Below, in pieces: positions 1 through 6,776 of a DNA stretch of 9,430 nucleotides (positions within the stretch are counted from its first letter, which is position 1; each line of letters starts with the position of its first letter). A program made the translations under genes and the position numbers. Origin of the DNA: Oscillospiraceae bacterium (GTDB lineage: Bacteria > Bacillota_A > Clostridia > Oscillospirales > CAG-272); assembly GCA_015064425.1 (NCBI GenBank), contig SVSF01000069.1, positions 1 through 9,430 on the forward strand, given 5' to 3'. The notes beneath the pieces were generated by a model. The model did no database searches and was not told the origin of the DNA. It saw only the letters and a list, made by a program, of their open reading frames with translations.

Positions 1-342
1 GGTAATGAGTGGACAAAGATAACATATAAGGACGTATTCTACTCCTTCCCGTTCTCCAACTATACGGATACAGACGATGCAAATGCATTCGACACATATG
101 CTGCAGGCGAGTTCTTCCCGGCTATGGACATGCAGCTGTATACGATGGAAAAAGACGGATCTTACTATCTCTGGATGGAATACGCTATCGGATTTACCGA
201 TATCTTCCTTACAGGACGTTGGATAATGTACTACCCCGTAGCTGAAAAGACACTTGCAAAGGCAGTTATCTACTCTGTAGTTCCCGGCTACTTCCATGAT
301 GGTGTTGCTATACCTACCGACATTATCGCATCTTGGTATTAA
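1..342 (+). CDS. C-terminal fragment of an unrecognised protein
   Basis: Frame 1 is open from the first base of the window and stops at TAA 340-342, leaving 113 residues of a protein whose start lies to the left. I do not recognise the family. The visible part is rich in aromatic residues (Tyr, Phe, Trp) and acidic residues, has no long hydrophobic membrane segment and no cysteine. It resembles a soluble or extracellular beta-rich domain more than a membrane protein. The internal ATG at 124 has no convincing ribosome binding site and sits mid-frame, so it is not a separate gene. A strong terminator follows 15 bp after the stop, so this gene ends its own transcript. It lies upstream of and co-directional with a secreted solute-binding protein, which weakly suggests a secreted role. 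That link is inference only. Confidence 0.75.
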   Translation, partial: GNEWTKITYKDVFYSFPFSNYTDTDDANAFDTYAAGEFFPAMDMQLYTMEKDGSYYLWMEYAIGFTDIFLTGRWIMYYPVAEKTLAKAVIYSVVPGYFHDGVAIPTDIIASWY

Positions 343-357
343 TAGCTACCATTAACG

Positions 358-404
358 GAATGTGGGCGAGGTTTTATTATAAAATCTCGCTCATATTCTG
401 TTTT
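358..404 (+). terminator. Rho-independent terminator of the upstream gene
   Basis: Positions 358-376 pair with 380-398 as a 19-bp stem closed by a 3-nt loop, followed by TGTTTT. Three pairs (362/394, 365/391, 371/385) are G-U wobbles when read as plus-strand RNA. They would be A-C mismatches in minus-strand RNA, so the hairpin is built for the plus strand. It ends transcription of the partial gene and separates it from the lipoprotein gene. Confidence 0.85.
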
Positions 405-436
405 ATATGGTTTTGTTTCGCAAAGAGTGGCTTTAA

Positions 437-464
437 TTGACAAATCTCGATAGATTGATACCAT
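437..464 (+). promoter_or_regulatory. Candidate promoter of the solute-binding protein gene
   Basis: A perfect TTGACA (437-442) is followed after 16 bp by TACCAT (459-464), which matches 4 of 6 bases of the -10 consensus. Because the preceding gene ends in a terminator, the lipoprotein gene needs a promoter within 405-530. Other AT-rich -10-like words nearby (TATTAT at 482-487) leave the exact -10 uncertain. A short inverted repeat, AATCT/AGATT (443-447/452-456), falls between the two boxes and may be chance. Confidence 0.4.
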
Positions 465-530
465 TTGATATGAAGTAATCTTATTATTGCACAATTTTTG
501 CGCATATGGTAAATATTAAGGAGAAATACT

Positions 531-1991
531 ATGAAAAGACTTTTGGCTTTATTACTTTGCGCTCTCTTCGTACTCTCCGTATTTGTATTTGCAGCTTGCG
601 GCGGCGATGAAAAGGAAACAGAGGCAAACGGCGGAAGCGAGTCTTCCACTGAGATCCTAACCGATGCGGAAGGCAATCTTCTTGATGGAATTCCCGACGG
701 AAAATACAATTTCAATGAACGCGACTTTATCATCACAGCTCCCTGGCCCGAATACTGGGGAATTAACAACTACGATATGCAGGAGCTTACCTCCGATGTA
801 GTCTACGACGAGGTGTATTACAGAAACCGTGAAGTAGAAAACCGCTTTAACTGCAAGATATCTGCAGTTGAGATTGGAACTACGGATACCGTCGTAGCTG
901 ACCTCTCTCCCCACATCCTTTCCGACTCTGGAAGCTTTGATCTTATCGCTTTCGCATACTCCACCGGTTCACACGGACTTATTTCCGCAGGACTTATCAC
1001 TCCTTGGAACGACGTCCCCGTGATTGACTACTCCAAGCCCTGGTGGAACGACTCCGCTCTTAATTGCGGTACTCTTAACGGAAAGATATTCTTCAACGCA
1101 GGATCCTTCAACTGGTATTCACTTGCAATGACTACGGTATTTTTTTTCAATGAGACTGTAAGACAGGCATATGATATTGAAGACCTTTACGCTCTCGTTG
1201 ACAACGGTGAGTGGACAGTTGACAAGGTTATCGAATTTAGCCGCATAGTTTCAAAGGACGACGGAAATAACTATTGGAACGGAAAAGACCAGTACGGTCT
1301 CGTTACGAACTGCTTAGATATTATGGCACACGGATTCGGATTTGAGACTGTTACGAACAACGGAGACGGTACATATGTCATCAACATAGGAAACGAGGAT
1401 CACCACAAGTACACAAATAAGATCATCGACCTTATGAAGAGAGAAAACCACCTTGCATATAACAACTCGGATCCCACTCTCTTTATTGAAGACAGAACAC
1501 TCTTCTTCGGAGATTGGCTCTACAATATCAACAACTTCAGAATGATGGAGTCAGATTTTGGTATACTTCCTTATCCTAAGTTCGATGCTAACCAGGGACA
1601 GTATTGCTCTTTCTCTCAGGCTTGGGGACTTGCAAATGCCATCCCCGTTAATACAAAGCCCGAGGATTACGAGTTTATAGGTGTTATCGTTGAAGCGCTC
1701 TCCTGCTACTCTCATAACAAGATACTTCCCGCATACTATGAGTACACTCTCAAGGGTAGAGATACAAGAGACACAGACAGTTGGAGAATGCTTGATCTTA
1801 TAAACTCTACTCTCATTTATGATTTCGGCGGTTTCTTCATCTGCGGTGACTCTCATAGCAATTATAATGCACCTCTAAGTCATATGGTGAAGTACGGACG
1901 TGAAGAGAATACACTTTCCTCCTATCTTGAAAAGTACCTTGATAAGCTTACAACTCACTATGATGAGGTTATGACATTCGGCAAGGAATAA
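531..1991 (+). CDS. Extracellular solute-binding lipoprotein (ABC transporter, family 1 type)
   Basis: This 486-residue protein is probably the substrate-capturing lipoprotein of an ABC importer for sugars or oligosaccharides, anchored on the outer face of the membrane. The N-terminus has a short basic start (MKR), a hydrophobic core at residues 4-22 and a lipobox ending at Cys23 (FAAC). A low-complexity Gly/Ser/Glu linker follows to about residue 45. The mature part resembles family 1 solute-binding proteins: a segment reading GEWTVDKVIEFSR near 227-239, ILPYPKFD near 345-352 and an aromatic-rich hinge region around 359-370. AAGGAG at 518-523 precedes the ATG at 531 with good spacing. The ligand cannot be read from sequence. 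No permease or ATPase gene is adjacent, so it is either an orphan binding protein or works with components encoded elsewhere. The gene ends at a terminator shared with the convergent reductase gene. Confidence 0.85.
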   Translation: MKRLLALLLCALFVLSVFVFAACGGDEKETEANGGSESSTEILTDAEGNLLDGIPDGKYNFNERDFIITAPWPEYWGINNYDMQELTSDVVYDEVYYRNREVENRFNCKISAVEIGTTDTVVADLSPHILSDSGSFDLIAFAYSTGSHGLISAGLITPWNDVPVIDYSKPWWNDSALNCGTLNGKIFFNAGSFNWYSLAMTTVFFFNETVRQAYDIEDLYALVDNGEWTVDKVIEFSRIVSKDDGNNYWNGKDQYGLVTNCLDIMAHGFGFETVTNNGDGTYVINIGNEDHHKYTNKIIDLMKRENHLAYNNSDPTLFIEDRTLFFGDWLYNINNFRMMESDFGILPYPKFDANQGQYCSFSQAWGLANAIPVNTKPEDYEFIGVIVEALSCYSHNKILPAYYEYTLKGRDTRDTDSWRMLDLINSTLIYDFGGFFICGDSHSNYNAPLSHMVKYGREENTLSSYLEKYLDKLTTHYDEVMTFGKE

Positions 1992-2021
1992 AAAAACGGA
2001 TGAAATTTTCATCCGTTTTTT
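1991..2021. terminator. Shared bidirectional terminator between convergent genes
   Basis: A perfect inverted repeat (1991-2005 against 2007-2021, single central base 2006) has A6 on one end and T6 on the other, so it can act as an intrinsic terminator on both strands. It ends the solute-binding protein gene on the plus strand, whose TAA uses the first A of the repeat, and the reductase gene on the minus strand. The last codons of the reductase (Lys-Asn-Gly-stop) are encoded inside the right arm at 2009-2020. Confidence 0.9.
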
Positions 2022-2938
2022 GTTTCCGATGAGAGATATTCCTCCAAATGATGAACTGCTGTTGCTCCGTCTGCCACCGCGGTAACGATTTGCCGCAAAG
2101 ATTTTTTTCTAACGTCTCCCACAGCATAAACACCGTCAATATTAGTCTTCAAAGTTTCATCTGTAAGAATATATCCGTTTTTATCTGTAAGAATTTTTCC
2201 GTCAAAGATCTGTGATTCGGGTTCTCTGCCTATACTTACGAAAAGGCCGTCAATATCGAGTGATGTTATTTCGTTTGAAGCGATATTTTTTATTTTCAAC
2301 GAGCTAAGACGATCTTTATACACTAATTCATTTACGGTACTATCCCACATGATGTCAATGTTTTTAGATTCAGACAGAGATTTATGATAGATCTTCGTTG
2401 CTCTGAGACTATTCCTTCGATGTATTAGATAGACTTTTTTTGCAAGGCGAGAAAGGTATAAAGCATCTGCAACGGCGGTATTCCCGCCTCCTATTACGGC
2501 AACAGTCTTATCTTTATAAAACCTTCCGTCGCAGTGCGCACAGTAATGGACACCCTTCCCTACAAGCCTATCTTCGCCTTCAACCCCTAACTTTTTAGGA
2601 TATGCTCCTGTAGCGATTATTACTGTTTTTGAATAAAACTCGTCAAAGGACGTGACGGTCTTTTTTATTTTTTCTGATAGATCAACTGAGATCACCTCAT
2701 CGTAAACGGTCTTTGCTCCGAATTTTTCAGCTCCTTGTTGCATTTTCATGCTAAGGCTGATACCGTCTATACCATCTTCAAATCCGGGATAGTTTTCAAT
2801 TATCCCCGTGGAAGACATCTGTCCGCCTACAGACATTTTTTCTATTATAAGCGTATCAAGTCCTGCTCTTGCGGCATAAAGAGCTGCCGTATATCCAGCA
2901 GGTCCTCCCCCTATTATTAATATATCGTATATATGCAT
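2009..2938 (-). CDS. trxB: Thioredoxin reductase-like NAD(P)H flavoprotein
   Basis: This 309-residue protein has the length and motif order of low-molecular-weight thioredoxin reductase, the FAD enzyme that passes electrons from NADPH to thioredoxin in the cytoplasm. An FAD-binding GGGPAG lies at residues 10-15 and the redox-active pair CAHC at 133-136, followed by Asp137. A second Rossmann motif GGGNTA lies at 150-155, HRR at 173-175 with Arg179 (typical of NADPH 2'-phosphate binding), and a C-terminal FAD motif YAVGD at 271-275. The frame can be extended to an ATG at 2953, but GAGGAGA (2945-2951) lies inside that extension, 6 nt before the ATG at 2938. I therefore chose 2938. No thioredoxin gene is adjacent, so a relative acting on another dithiol partner cannot be excluded. 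The gene ends inside the shared terminator. Confidence 0.92.
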   Translation of the reverse strand: MHIYDILIIGGGPAGYTAALYAARAGLDTLIIEKMSVGGQMSSTGIIENYPGFEDGIDGISLSMKMQQGAEKFGAKTVYDEVISVDLSEKIKKTVTSFDEFYSKTVIIATGAYPKKLGVEGEDRLVGKGVHYCAHCDGRFYKDKTVAVIGGGNTAVADALYLSRLAKKVYLIHRRNSLRATKIYHKSLSESKNIDIMWDSTVNELVYKDRLSSLKIKNIASNEITSLDIDGLFVSIGREPESQIFDGKILTDKNGYILTDETLKTNIDGVYAVGDVRKKSLRQIVTAVADGATAVHHLEEYLSSETKNG

Positions 2939-2944
2939 AATTTT

Positions 2945-2951
2945 TCTCCTC
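2945..2951 (-). promoter_or_regulatory. Ribosome binding site fixing the reductase start
   Basis: Read on the minus strand this is GAGGAGA, 6 nt from the ATG at 2936-2938. The alternative upstream ATG (2951-2953) has no purine-rich site before it and would place this motif inside the coding region. Confidence 0.8.
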
Positions 2952-2965
2952 ATTTATTTATATCC

Positions 2966-2997
2966 ATTATACAATATCTTATTAAATAAAACTGTAA
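2966..2997 (-). promoter_or_regulatory. Candidate promoter of the reductase gene
   Basis: A perfect TATAAT on the minus strand (2971 down to 2966) lies 27 bp upstream of the reductase ATG. The -35 is weak: TTACAG (2997-2992) would be 20 bp away and CAGTTT (2994-2989) 17 bp away. A weak -35 next to a dyad is compatible with regulated expression. Confidence 0.5.
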
Positions 2998-3008
2998 CTA
3001 TGTCACAG
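2992..3008. promoter_or_regulatory. 17-bp dyad upstream of the reductase promoter, possible operator
   Basis: On the plus strand CTGTAAC (2992-2998) and GTCACAG (3002-3008) form an inverted repeat around TAT, with six of seven positions complementary. It covers the place where the -35 box of the reductase promoter should be, as a repressor or redox regulator site often does. I cannot assign it to a named regulator family, and a chance dyad of this quality is possible. Confidence 0.35.
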
Positions 3009-3039
3009 AATAGGATTCGCAGGAGACGGATTTAAAATA

Positions 3040-3936
3040 TTAAAACTCATTTTCATGTTCTTTAAATAATGAATAGAATGCTCTTACGTTTTCAAGCTCT
3101 GTCCATTTCTTTTCCATCACAGGATATGTATCGAGATCAAATATATGTGCTCCGTTCATTGACAGAAGAAAAGGAGAATGGGTAGATATTATAAATTGAC
3201 ATTTATAAAACCTTGCAGAATCTTCAATAAATTTCGCCAGCTCTTTTTGAAGCTTGGGCGAGAGGCTGTTTTCGGGCTCGTCAAGGAGATAAAGAGCATT
3301 TTCCTTTATCCTCTCTGTGAAATATATAAATGCGCTTTCTCCGTTAGATCTTTCGTCTATTTCGGGACCGTTCATACGTCTTGAAGTGTATTTGCTTCTT
3401 GATGAACGTCTTATCTCATTGCGAAGCTTCAACTCGTCGTAGTCCTTCATTGTTTCCATCTTCCATCCGAAGCGCGTGAGATCCTGCTTCATCTTGTCGT
3501 ATTCTTCGAAAAGCCCGGTTCTTTGTCTCTCTATACCTTTATTTATGGCACGTATATCAAGTAAAAGATCGAATACTCCGTCACTTGTGATTATCTCGCT
3601 TTCGGGCGGGAGCTTGGCTCTTTCGTCTCCGGCAAGTTCATAATTGCAAAAGTTTAAATAATCGTCAAACAGATACGTATAGTTAAAGGGAGCGTTCCTG
3701 TGTATTCTCAGCTTTTCCGCAATAATATTCAGCAGAGTTGATTTACCTGAGCCGTTCCCTCCGTAAAAGATACTGATATCGTTAAATTCAAGATCTTTAA
3801 GCTCTTTAAAAGGAAATATTTTGAATGGATAAGCGTTGTTCTGTGAATAGCAGTCCATATCAAAGGTTCTGTTATCAAACAAAAATTTTGTTTCATCGCT
3901 ATCAGATGCCAGAGAAAAAGATTTAAGATATACCAT
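3040..3936 (-). CDS. Stand-alone AAA/ABC-type ATPase of unknown function
   Basis: This 298-residue cytoplasmic protein has all the ATP-site motifs of the SMC/ABC-like ATPases. Walker A is GGNGSGKST at residues 59-67. A signature-like SNGES lies at 197-201, Walker B LYLLDEP at 215-221 with catalytic Glu220, and a switch histidine ISTHSP at 250-255 (His253). Between Walker A and the signature lies a charged, partly helical insert (about 130-190) too short for a long coiled coil. There are no membrane segments, nuclease or TOPRIM domain. The C-terminus (about 272-298) is acidic and aromatic. Proteins like this occur as single genes in many Firmicutes and are usually annotated only as AAA family ATPase. 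The start at 3936 has only a weak GGTG 4 nt upstream. A promoter lies just upstream, so the gene is probably its own unit, or is read on into the reductase gene 101 bp downstream. Confidence 0.85.
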   Translation of the reverse strand: MVYLKSFSLASDSDETKFLFDNRTFDMDCYSQNNAYPFKIFPFKELKDLEFNDISIFYGGNGSGKSTLLNIIAEKLRIHRNAPFNYTYLFDDYLNFCNYELAGDERAKLPPESEIITSDGVFDLLLDIRAINKGIERQRTGLFEEYDKMKQDLTRFGWKMETMKDYDELKLRNEIRRSSRSKYTSRRMNGPEIDERSNGESAFIYFTERIKENALYLLDEPENSLSPKLQKELAKFIEDSARFYKCQFIISTHSPFLLSMNGAHIFDLDTYPVMEKKWTELENVRAFYSLFKEHENEF

Positions 3937-3970
3937 AATACACCATATTTTTTTATCAATTTATACCCTT

Positions 3971-3999
3971 ATTATATCATAAGCTATATATGAGTTCAA
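3971..3999 (-). promoter_or_regulatory. Promoter of the ATPase gene
   Basis: On the minus strand TTGAAC (3999-3994) and a perfect TATAAT (3976-3971) are separated by exactly 17 bp. The expected transcript start near 3964 gives a leader of about 28 nt before the ATG at 3936. The spacer is bounded by TCATA and TATGA, a small inverted repeat that may be chance in AT-rich DNA. Confidence 0.7.
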
Positions 4000-4030
4000 T
4001 ATACTAACACATATCACCGATATAATGTAA

Positions 4031-4062
4031 AAGACCGCTTGGAATAATCCAAGCGATCTTTT
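4031..4062 (-). terminator. Rho-independent terminator of the pyrimidine operon
   Basis: On the minus strand AAGATCGCTTGGA pairs with TCCAAGCGGTCTT around a short TTAT loop, with one U-G wobble, followed by TT. The hairpin begins about 22 bp after the pyrI stop and lies upstream of the ATPase promoter, so it isolates the operon from the next gene. On the plus strand the wobble becomes a mismatch, so it is oriented for the operon. Confidence 0.82.
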
Positions 4063-4081
4063 GATCCAAGCGATCTTTTGA
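4048..4081. repeat. 17-bp tandem duplication of a terminator arm
   Basis: The unit TCCAAGCGATCTTTTGA occurs twice with no gap (4048-4064 and 4065-4081). The first copy is one arm of the operon terminator. The second is an extra copy lying between the terminator and the pyrI stop codon. In the transcript, two identical 5' arms compete for one 3' arm, so two mutually exclusive hairpins can form, one with a longer loop. Confidence 0.9.
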
Positions 4082-4084
4082 TCT

Positions 4085-4501
4085 TTATTCAGCTTTTGTT
4101 TCGCAGTAAAGACATCTGTATGTTCTGTTCTCTCTGTCAGTGAGCGTGAATACATTTGGCAGTTCCTGCTCTGTAGTCGTAATGCATCTTGGGTTTTTAC
4201 AGAAAATTACGTTTGTAAGCTTTTCGGGAAGCTCTACTCTTCTCTTTTCGGTTATTACCCCATTTTTTATGATATTAACGGTAACACCGGGATCTACATA
4301 GCCGAGTACGTCAATATCAATATCAATATCAGAGTCTATTTTTATTATATCCTTTTTGCCTGCCTTTACGCTTCCGACGTTTTTAATAAGAGCGACTGAA
4401 CATTTAAGTGAGTCAAGTCCGAGAAGGCGATATATCTCCATGGATTTTCCCGCACTTATGTGGTCGATAACTATACCGTCTTTTATGGAATCAATATTCA
4501 T
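4085..4501 (-). CDS. pyrI: Aspartate carbamoyltransferase regulatory chain
   Basis: This 138-residue protein is the regulatory subunit that binds CTP or ATP and docks on PyrB catalytic trimers, giving allosteric control of the first committed pyrimidine step. The N-terminal allosteric domain covers about residues 1-90. The C-terminal zinc domain has Cys101, Cys106, Cys130 and Cys133. The spacings (5, 24, 3) match the four zinc ligands of the E. coli protein, so the zinc site looks intact. A run of alternating Asp-Ile at residues 58-64 is encoded by a hexanucleotide repeat. The gene starts 1 nt after the pyrB stop, with GGAGG at 4511-4515 inside the end of pyrB, so the two are probably translationally coupled and co-expressed. 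It is the last gene of the operon. Confidence 0.96.
   Translation of the reverse strand: MNIDSIKDGIVIDHISAGKSMEIYRLLGLDSLKCSVALIKNVGSVKAGKKDIIKIDSDIDIDIDVLGYVDPGVTVNIIKNGVITEKRRVELPEKLTNVIFCKNPRCITTTEQELPNVFTLTDRENRTYRCLYCETKAE
4311..4330 (-). repeat. Hexanucleotide repeat inside pyrI
   Basis: TCAATA is repeated three times plus two bases on the plus strand. It is in frame with pyrI and encodes the alternating Asp-Ile run at residues 58-64. A change of whole units would add or remove two residues without a frameshift. Confidence 0.85.
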
Positions 4502-4502
4502 A

Positions 4503-5417
4503 TTACTCTACCTCCAAAAGTTTTAAAATAAGCGCCATTCTCATATATTTTCCGTTAAGCACCTGCTTGAAATAACAAGCTCTCTTATCATTGTCGATTG
4601 CTACGCTTATCTCATTTACACGGGGAAGCGGATGAAGAATAGCCATATCTTCCTTAGCATTTTGGAGTTTTTCGGGAGTAAGTATATATCTGTCCTTGAG
4701 GCGTAAATACTCTTCCTCATTAAAGAATCTTTCTTTCTGTACTCTGGTCATATAAAGAATATCAAGCTCAGATATAACGGATTCAAGATCTGTGGTCTGA
4801 ACATATTCAATATTATGTTTCTTTATAACATCGTTCTTTATATAGCTGGGAAGCTTGAGCTCTTCAGGTGATACAAGCACTATCTTTACGTCTTTATATC
4901 TTGAAAGAGCCTCTATAAGCGAATGAACAGTACGTCCAAACTTGAGGTCGCCGCAAAATCCTACCGTAAGACCGTCAAAATGCCCCTTTTCACGGCTTAT
5001 TGTAAGAAGGTCGGCAAGAGTCTGGGTGGGATGGTTATGTCCACCGTCACCTGCATTTATAACCGGTATGCTTGCATTCATAGATGCAACAAGTGGAGCG
5101 CCTTCTTTAGGGTGTCTCATTGCGATAATATCTGCATAGCATGAAATTACCTTTGCCGTGTCTGCGACACTTTCTCCTTTTGAAGCAGAGGAACTTTGAG
5201 CTTCCGAGAAACCGATAACATTCCCTCCAAGCTCATACATTGCAGCTTCGAAGCTGAGTCTGGTTCTCGTTGAAGGCTCAAAAAATAAGGTAGCAAGTTT
5301 TTTACCTTTGCACTTTTCACTGTATTTTGCAGGGTTCTCGATTATGTCGTTTGCCGTAGCTATAAGCTCGTCTATTTCTTTTGCATCAAGGTCAAGTATG
5401 TTTATAAGACTTCTCAT
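4503..5417 (-). CDS. pyrB: Aspartate carbamoyltransferase catalytic chain
   Basis: This 304-residue enzyme condenses carbamoyl phosphate and L-aspartate to N-carbamoyl-aspartate in the cytoplasm. The carbamoyl-phosphate site is FFEPSTRTR (45-53). The mobile loop KGES lies at 80-83, MRHPKEG at 100-106, and the aspartate and active-site stretch [10 protein letters not shown] at 123-132. GRT is at 161-163, Arg225 and Gln227 fall in TRVQKERF, and HPLPR spans 262-266. All the catalytic landmarks of the family are present and the length is normal. The frame extends back to a TTG at 5435, but AGGAG (5425-5429) precedes the ATG at 5417 by 7 nt and that ATG overlaps the pyrE stop as ATGA. I chose 5417. 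With pyrI immediately downstream it should form the allosteric holoenzyme. Confidence 0.97.
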   Translation of the reverse strand: MRSLINILDLDAKEIDELIATANDIIENPAKYSEKCKGKKLATLFFEPSTRTRLSFEAAMYELGGNVIGFSEAQSSSASKGESVADTAKVISCYADIIAMRHPKEGAPLVASMNASIPVINAGDGGHNHPTQTLADLLTISREKGHFDGLTVGFCGDLKFGRTVHSLIEALSRYKDVKIVLVSPEELKLPSYIKNDVIKKHNIEYVQTTDLESVISELDILYMTRVQKERFFNEEEYLRLKDRYILTPEKLQNAKEDMAILHPLPRVNEISVAIDNDKRACYFKQVLNGKYMRMALILKLLEVE

Positions 5418-6052
5418 TTTCCGGCTCCTATCCAAGATTCATCTGAGGGATTCTTTACAAAATCCATAAGACGCTTGATGTCAGCTTCCTTGATATAACC
5501 TTCCTTTGCGGCAACTTCCGCAACAGTCGCAAAGTTTGTAAGGCTTACATTCTTTACGTCGGCATCCATAAGTCTGTCTATACCTTTCTGCATGCCGTAA
5601 GTAAATATGGATACTATGCCAAGAACCTCAGCGCCTGCTTCGCGAAGTGCATCAACAACATCAATAACGCTTCCGCCTGTAGAGATAAGGTCTTCAACAA
5701 CTACCACTTTCTGACCTGCCTCAAGCTTACCTTCGATCCTATTCTGTCTTCCATGATCTTTATTAGAGCCTCTTACGTATCCCATAGGAAGATCAAGTAT
5801 CTCTGCTGTTATAGCTGCGTGGGCAATGCCTGCAGTAGAAGTACCCATAAGTACCTCTACATCGGGATAATTTTCTTTAATAAGCGATGCAAGTCCGTTT
5901 TCAACATCACGTCTTACCTCGGGAGCGGTAAGGATAAGTCTGTTATCGCAATAAACGGGACTCTTGATGCCGCTTGCCCAGGTAAAGGGCTCGTCCGGTC
6001 TGAAAAATACTGCTTTAATTTTAAGTAAATCCTTTGCAATAAGCTCTTTCAT
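5414..6052 (-). CDS. pyrE: Orotate phosphoribosyltransferase
   Basis: This 212-residue cytoplasmic enzyme joins orotate to PRPP, giving OMP and pyrophosphate. The PRPP-binding motif [13 protein letters not shown] is at residues 116-128, with the acidic pair Glu120-Asp121. The flexible catalytic loop (about 94-108, RGSNKDHGR) and the N-terminal orotate/PRPP segment around 23-37 ([14 protein letters not shown]) are also typical. An upstream extension to a TTG at 6088 would overlap the end of pyrF. The ATG at 6052 has AAAGGA (6061-6066) 8 nt away and gives the usual family length, so I used it. It lies 22 bp after pyrF and overlaps pyrB by 4 bp. Confidence 0.96.
   Translation of the reverse strand: MKELIAKDLLKIKAVFFRPDEPFTWASGIKSPVYCDNRLILTAPEVRRDVENGLASLIKENYPDVEVLMGTSTAGIAHAAITAEILDLPMGYVRGSNKDHGRQNRIEGKLEAGQKVVVVEDLISTGGSVIDVVDALREAGAEVLGIVSIFTYGMQKGIDRLMDADVKNVSLTNFATVAEVAAKEGYIKEADIKRLMDFVKNPSDESWIGAGK
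5425..5429 (-). promoter_or_regulatory. Ribosome binding site fixing the pyrB start
   Basis: AGGAG on the minus strand, inside the last codons of pyrE, is 7 nt from the pyrB ATG at 5417. It rules against the TTG at 5435, which lies upstream of it. Confidence 0.8.
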
Positions 6053-6074
6053 TGTATATATCCTTTCAAAATTA

Positions 6075-6776
6075 TTATCGGTCAACAAATTCTCTTACAC
6101 AACGCTCATACGCAGCAACGGGATCTGCTGCTGCAGTTATGGGTCTTCCCACAACAATGTAGTCACTTCCTATACGTTTTGCCTCTTCGGGGGTCATAAC
6201 GCGCACCTGGTCTCCCTTATCTCCATCTGCAAATCTTACACCCGGGGTTACAGTAAGGAACTCTTTTCCGCAAACATCATGCACCTTTTCAGCTTCGAGA
6301 GGAGAACAAACAACGCCGTCAAGTCCTGCAACTTTAGCATTATGCGCATAGTGCATAACTACTTTGTCAATAGGCTCCTTGATAAGAAGGTCATTTTCCA
6401 TTCTTGTTTGGTCGGTAGAAGTAAGCTGAGTTACTGCTATAAGCAAAGGTCTTGTACCGTCCGCACGTGTGAGACCTTCAAGTCCTGCCTTCATCATATC
6501 GATAGTGCCGCTTGCATGAAGATTACACATATCAACGTCAAGCCCGGAAAGAACAGCCATGGATTTTCTTACGGTGTTGGGAATATCGTGTAACTTAAGA
6601 TCCAAAAAGATCTTGTGTCCTCTTGCTTTGATCTCCTTGACGATCTGCGGACCTTCCGCATAGAAAAGTTCCATTCCTATCTTTACGAAAGGCTTTCTGC
6701 CGGTAAATTTATCCAAAAAATTCAATACCGATGCTTTATCGGCAAAATCACATGCAATAATAACGTCCTTACCCAT
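6075..6776 (-). CDS. pyrF: Orotidine 5'-phosphate decarboxylase
   Basis: This 233-residue TIM-barrel enzyme decarboxylates OMP to UMP, the last step of the pathway. The catalytic DxKxxD tetrad region is clear: Asp59, Lys61 and Asp64 in FLDLKLHDIPNT, with Lys32 in KIGMEL. The phosphate-binding features TPGVR (177-181) and VVGRPIT (208-214, Arg211) are present. This is the short bacterial type of about 230-240 residues. GGAGG (6785-6789) is 8 nt before the ATG at 6776. An upstream GTG at 6785 abuts that site and is too close to use it. The start overlaps the end of pyrD by 8 bp. Confidence 0.96.
   Translation of the reverse strand: MGKDVIIACDFADKASVLNFLDKFTGRKPFVKIGMELFYAEGPQIVKEIKARGHKIFLDLKLHDIPNTVRKSMAVLSGLDVDMCNLHASGTIDMMKAGLEGLTRADGTRPLLIAVTQLTSTDQTRMENDLLIKEPIDKVVMHYAHNAKVAGLDGVVCSPLEAEKVHDVCGKEFLTVTPGVRFADGDKGDQVRVMTPEEAKRIGSDYIVVGRPITAAADPVAAYERCVREFVDR

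Noticed and set aside
2939..3039. A terminator for the ATPase gene before the reductase gene
   Set aside because: I found no stem followed by a T run on the minus strand here, so read-through from the ATPase gene into the reductase gene remains possible.
3729..3959. A 76-codon minus-strand frame overlapping the start of the ATPase gene
   Set aside because: It reads the ATPase N-terminal region in a different frame, has no domain, and the ATPase frame carries the Walker motifs.
4011..4026. TATAAT and an ATATC/GATAT inverted repeat on the plus strand upstream of the operon terminator
   Set aside because: There is no matching -35 box at normal spacing, and a transcript would run antisense into pyrI with no gene to express. 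The sequence is AT-rich and such words are expected by chance.
4048..4081. Tandem repeat as part of a CRISPR array
   Set aside because: Only two 17-bp copies exist, directly abutting with no spacer, and one copy is a terminator arm.
5964..6593. A 209-codon open frame on the plus strand
   Set aside because: It lies wholly antisense to pyrE and pyrF, which have all catalytic motifs. Its translation is Cys/Ser-rich without a recognisable domain and it has no ribosome binding site support.
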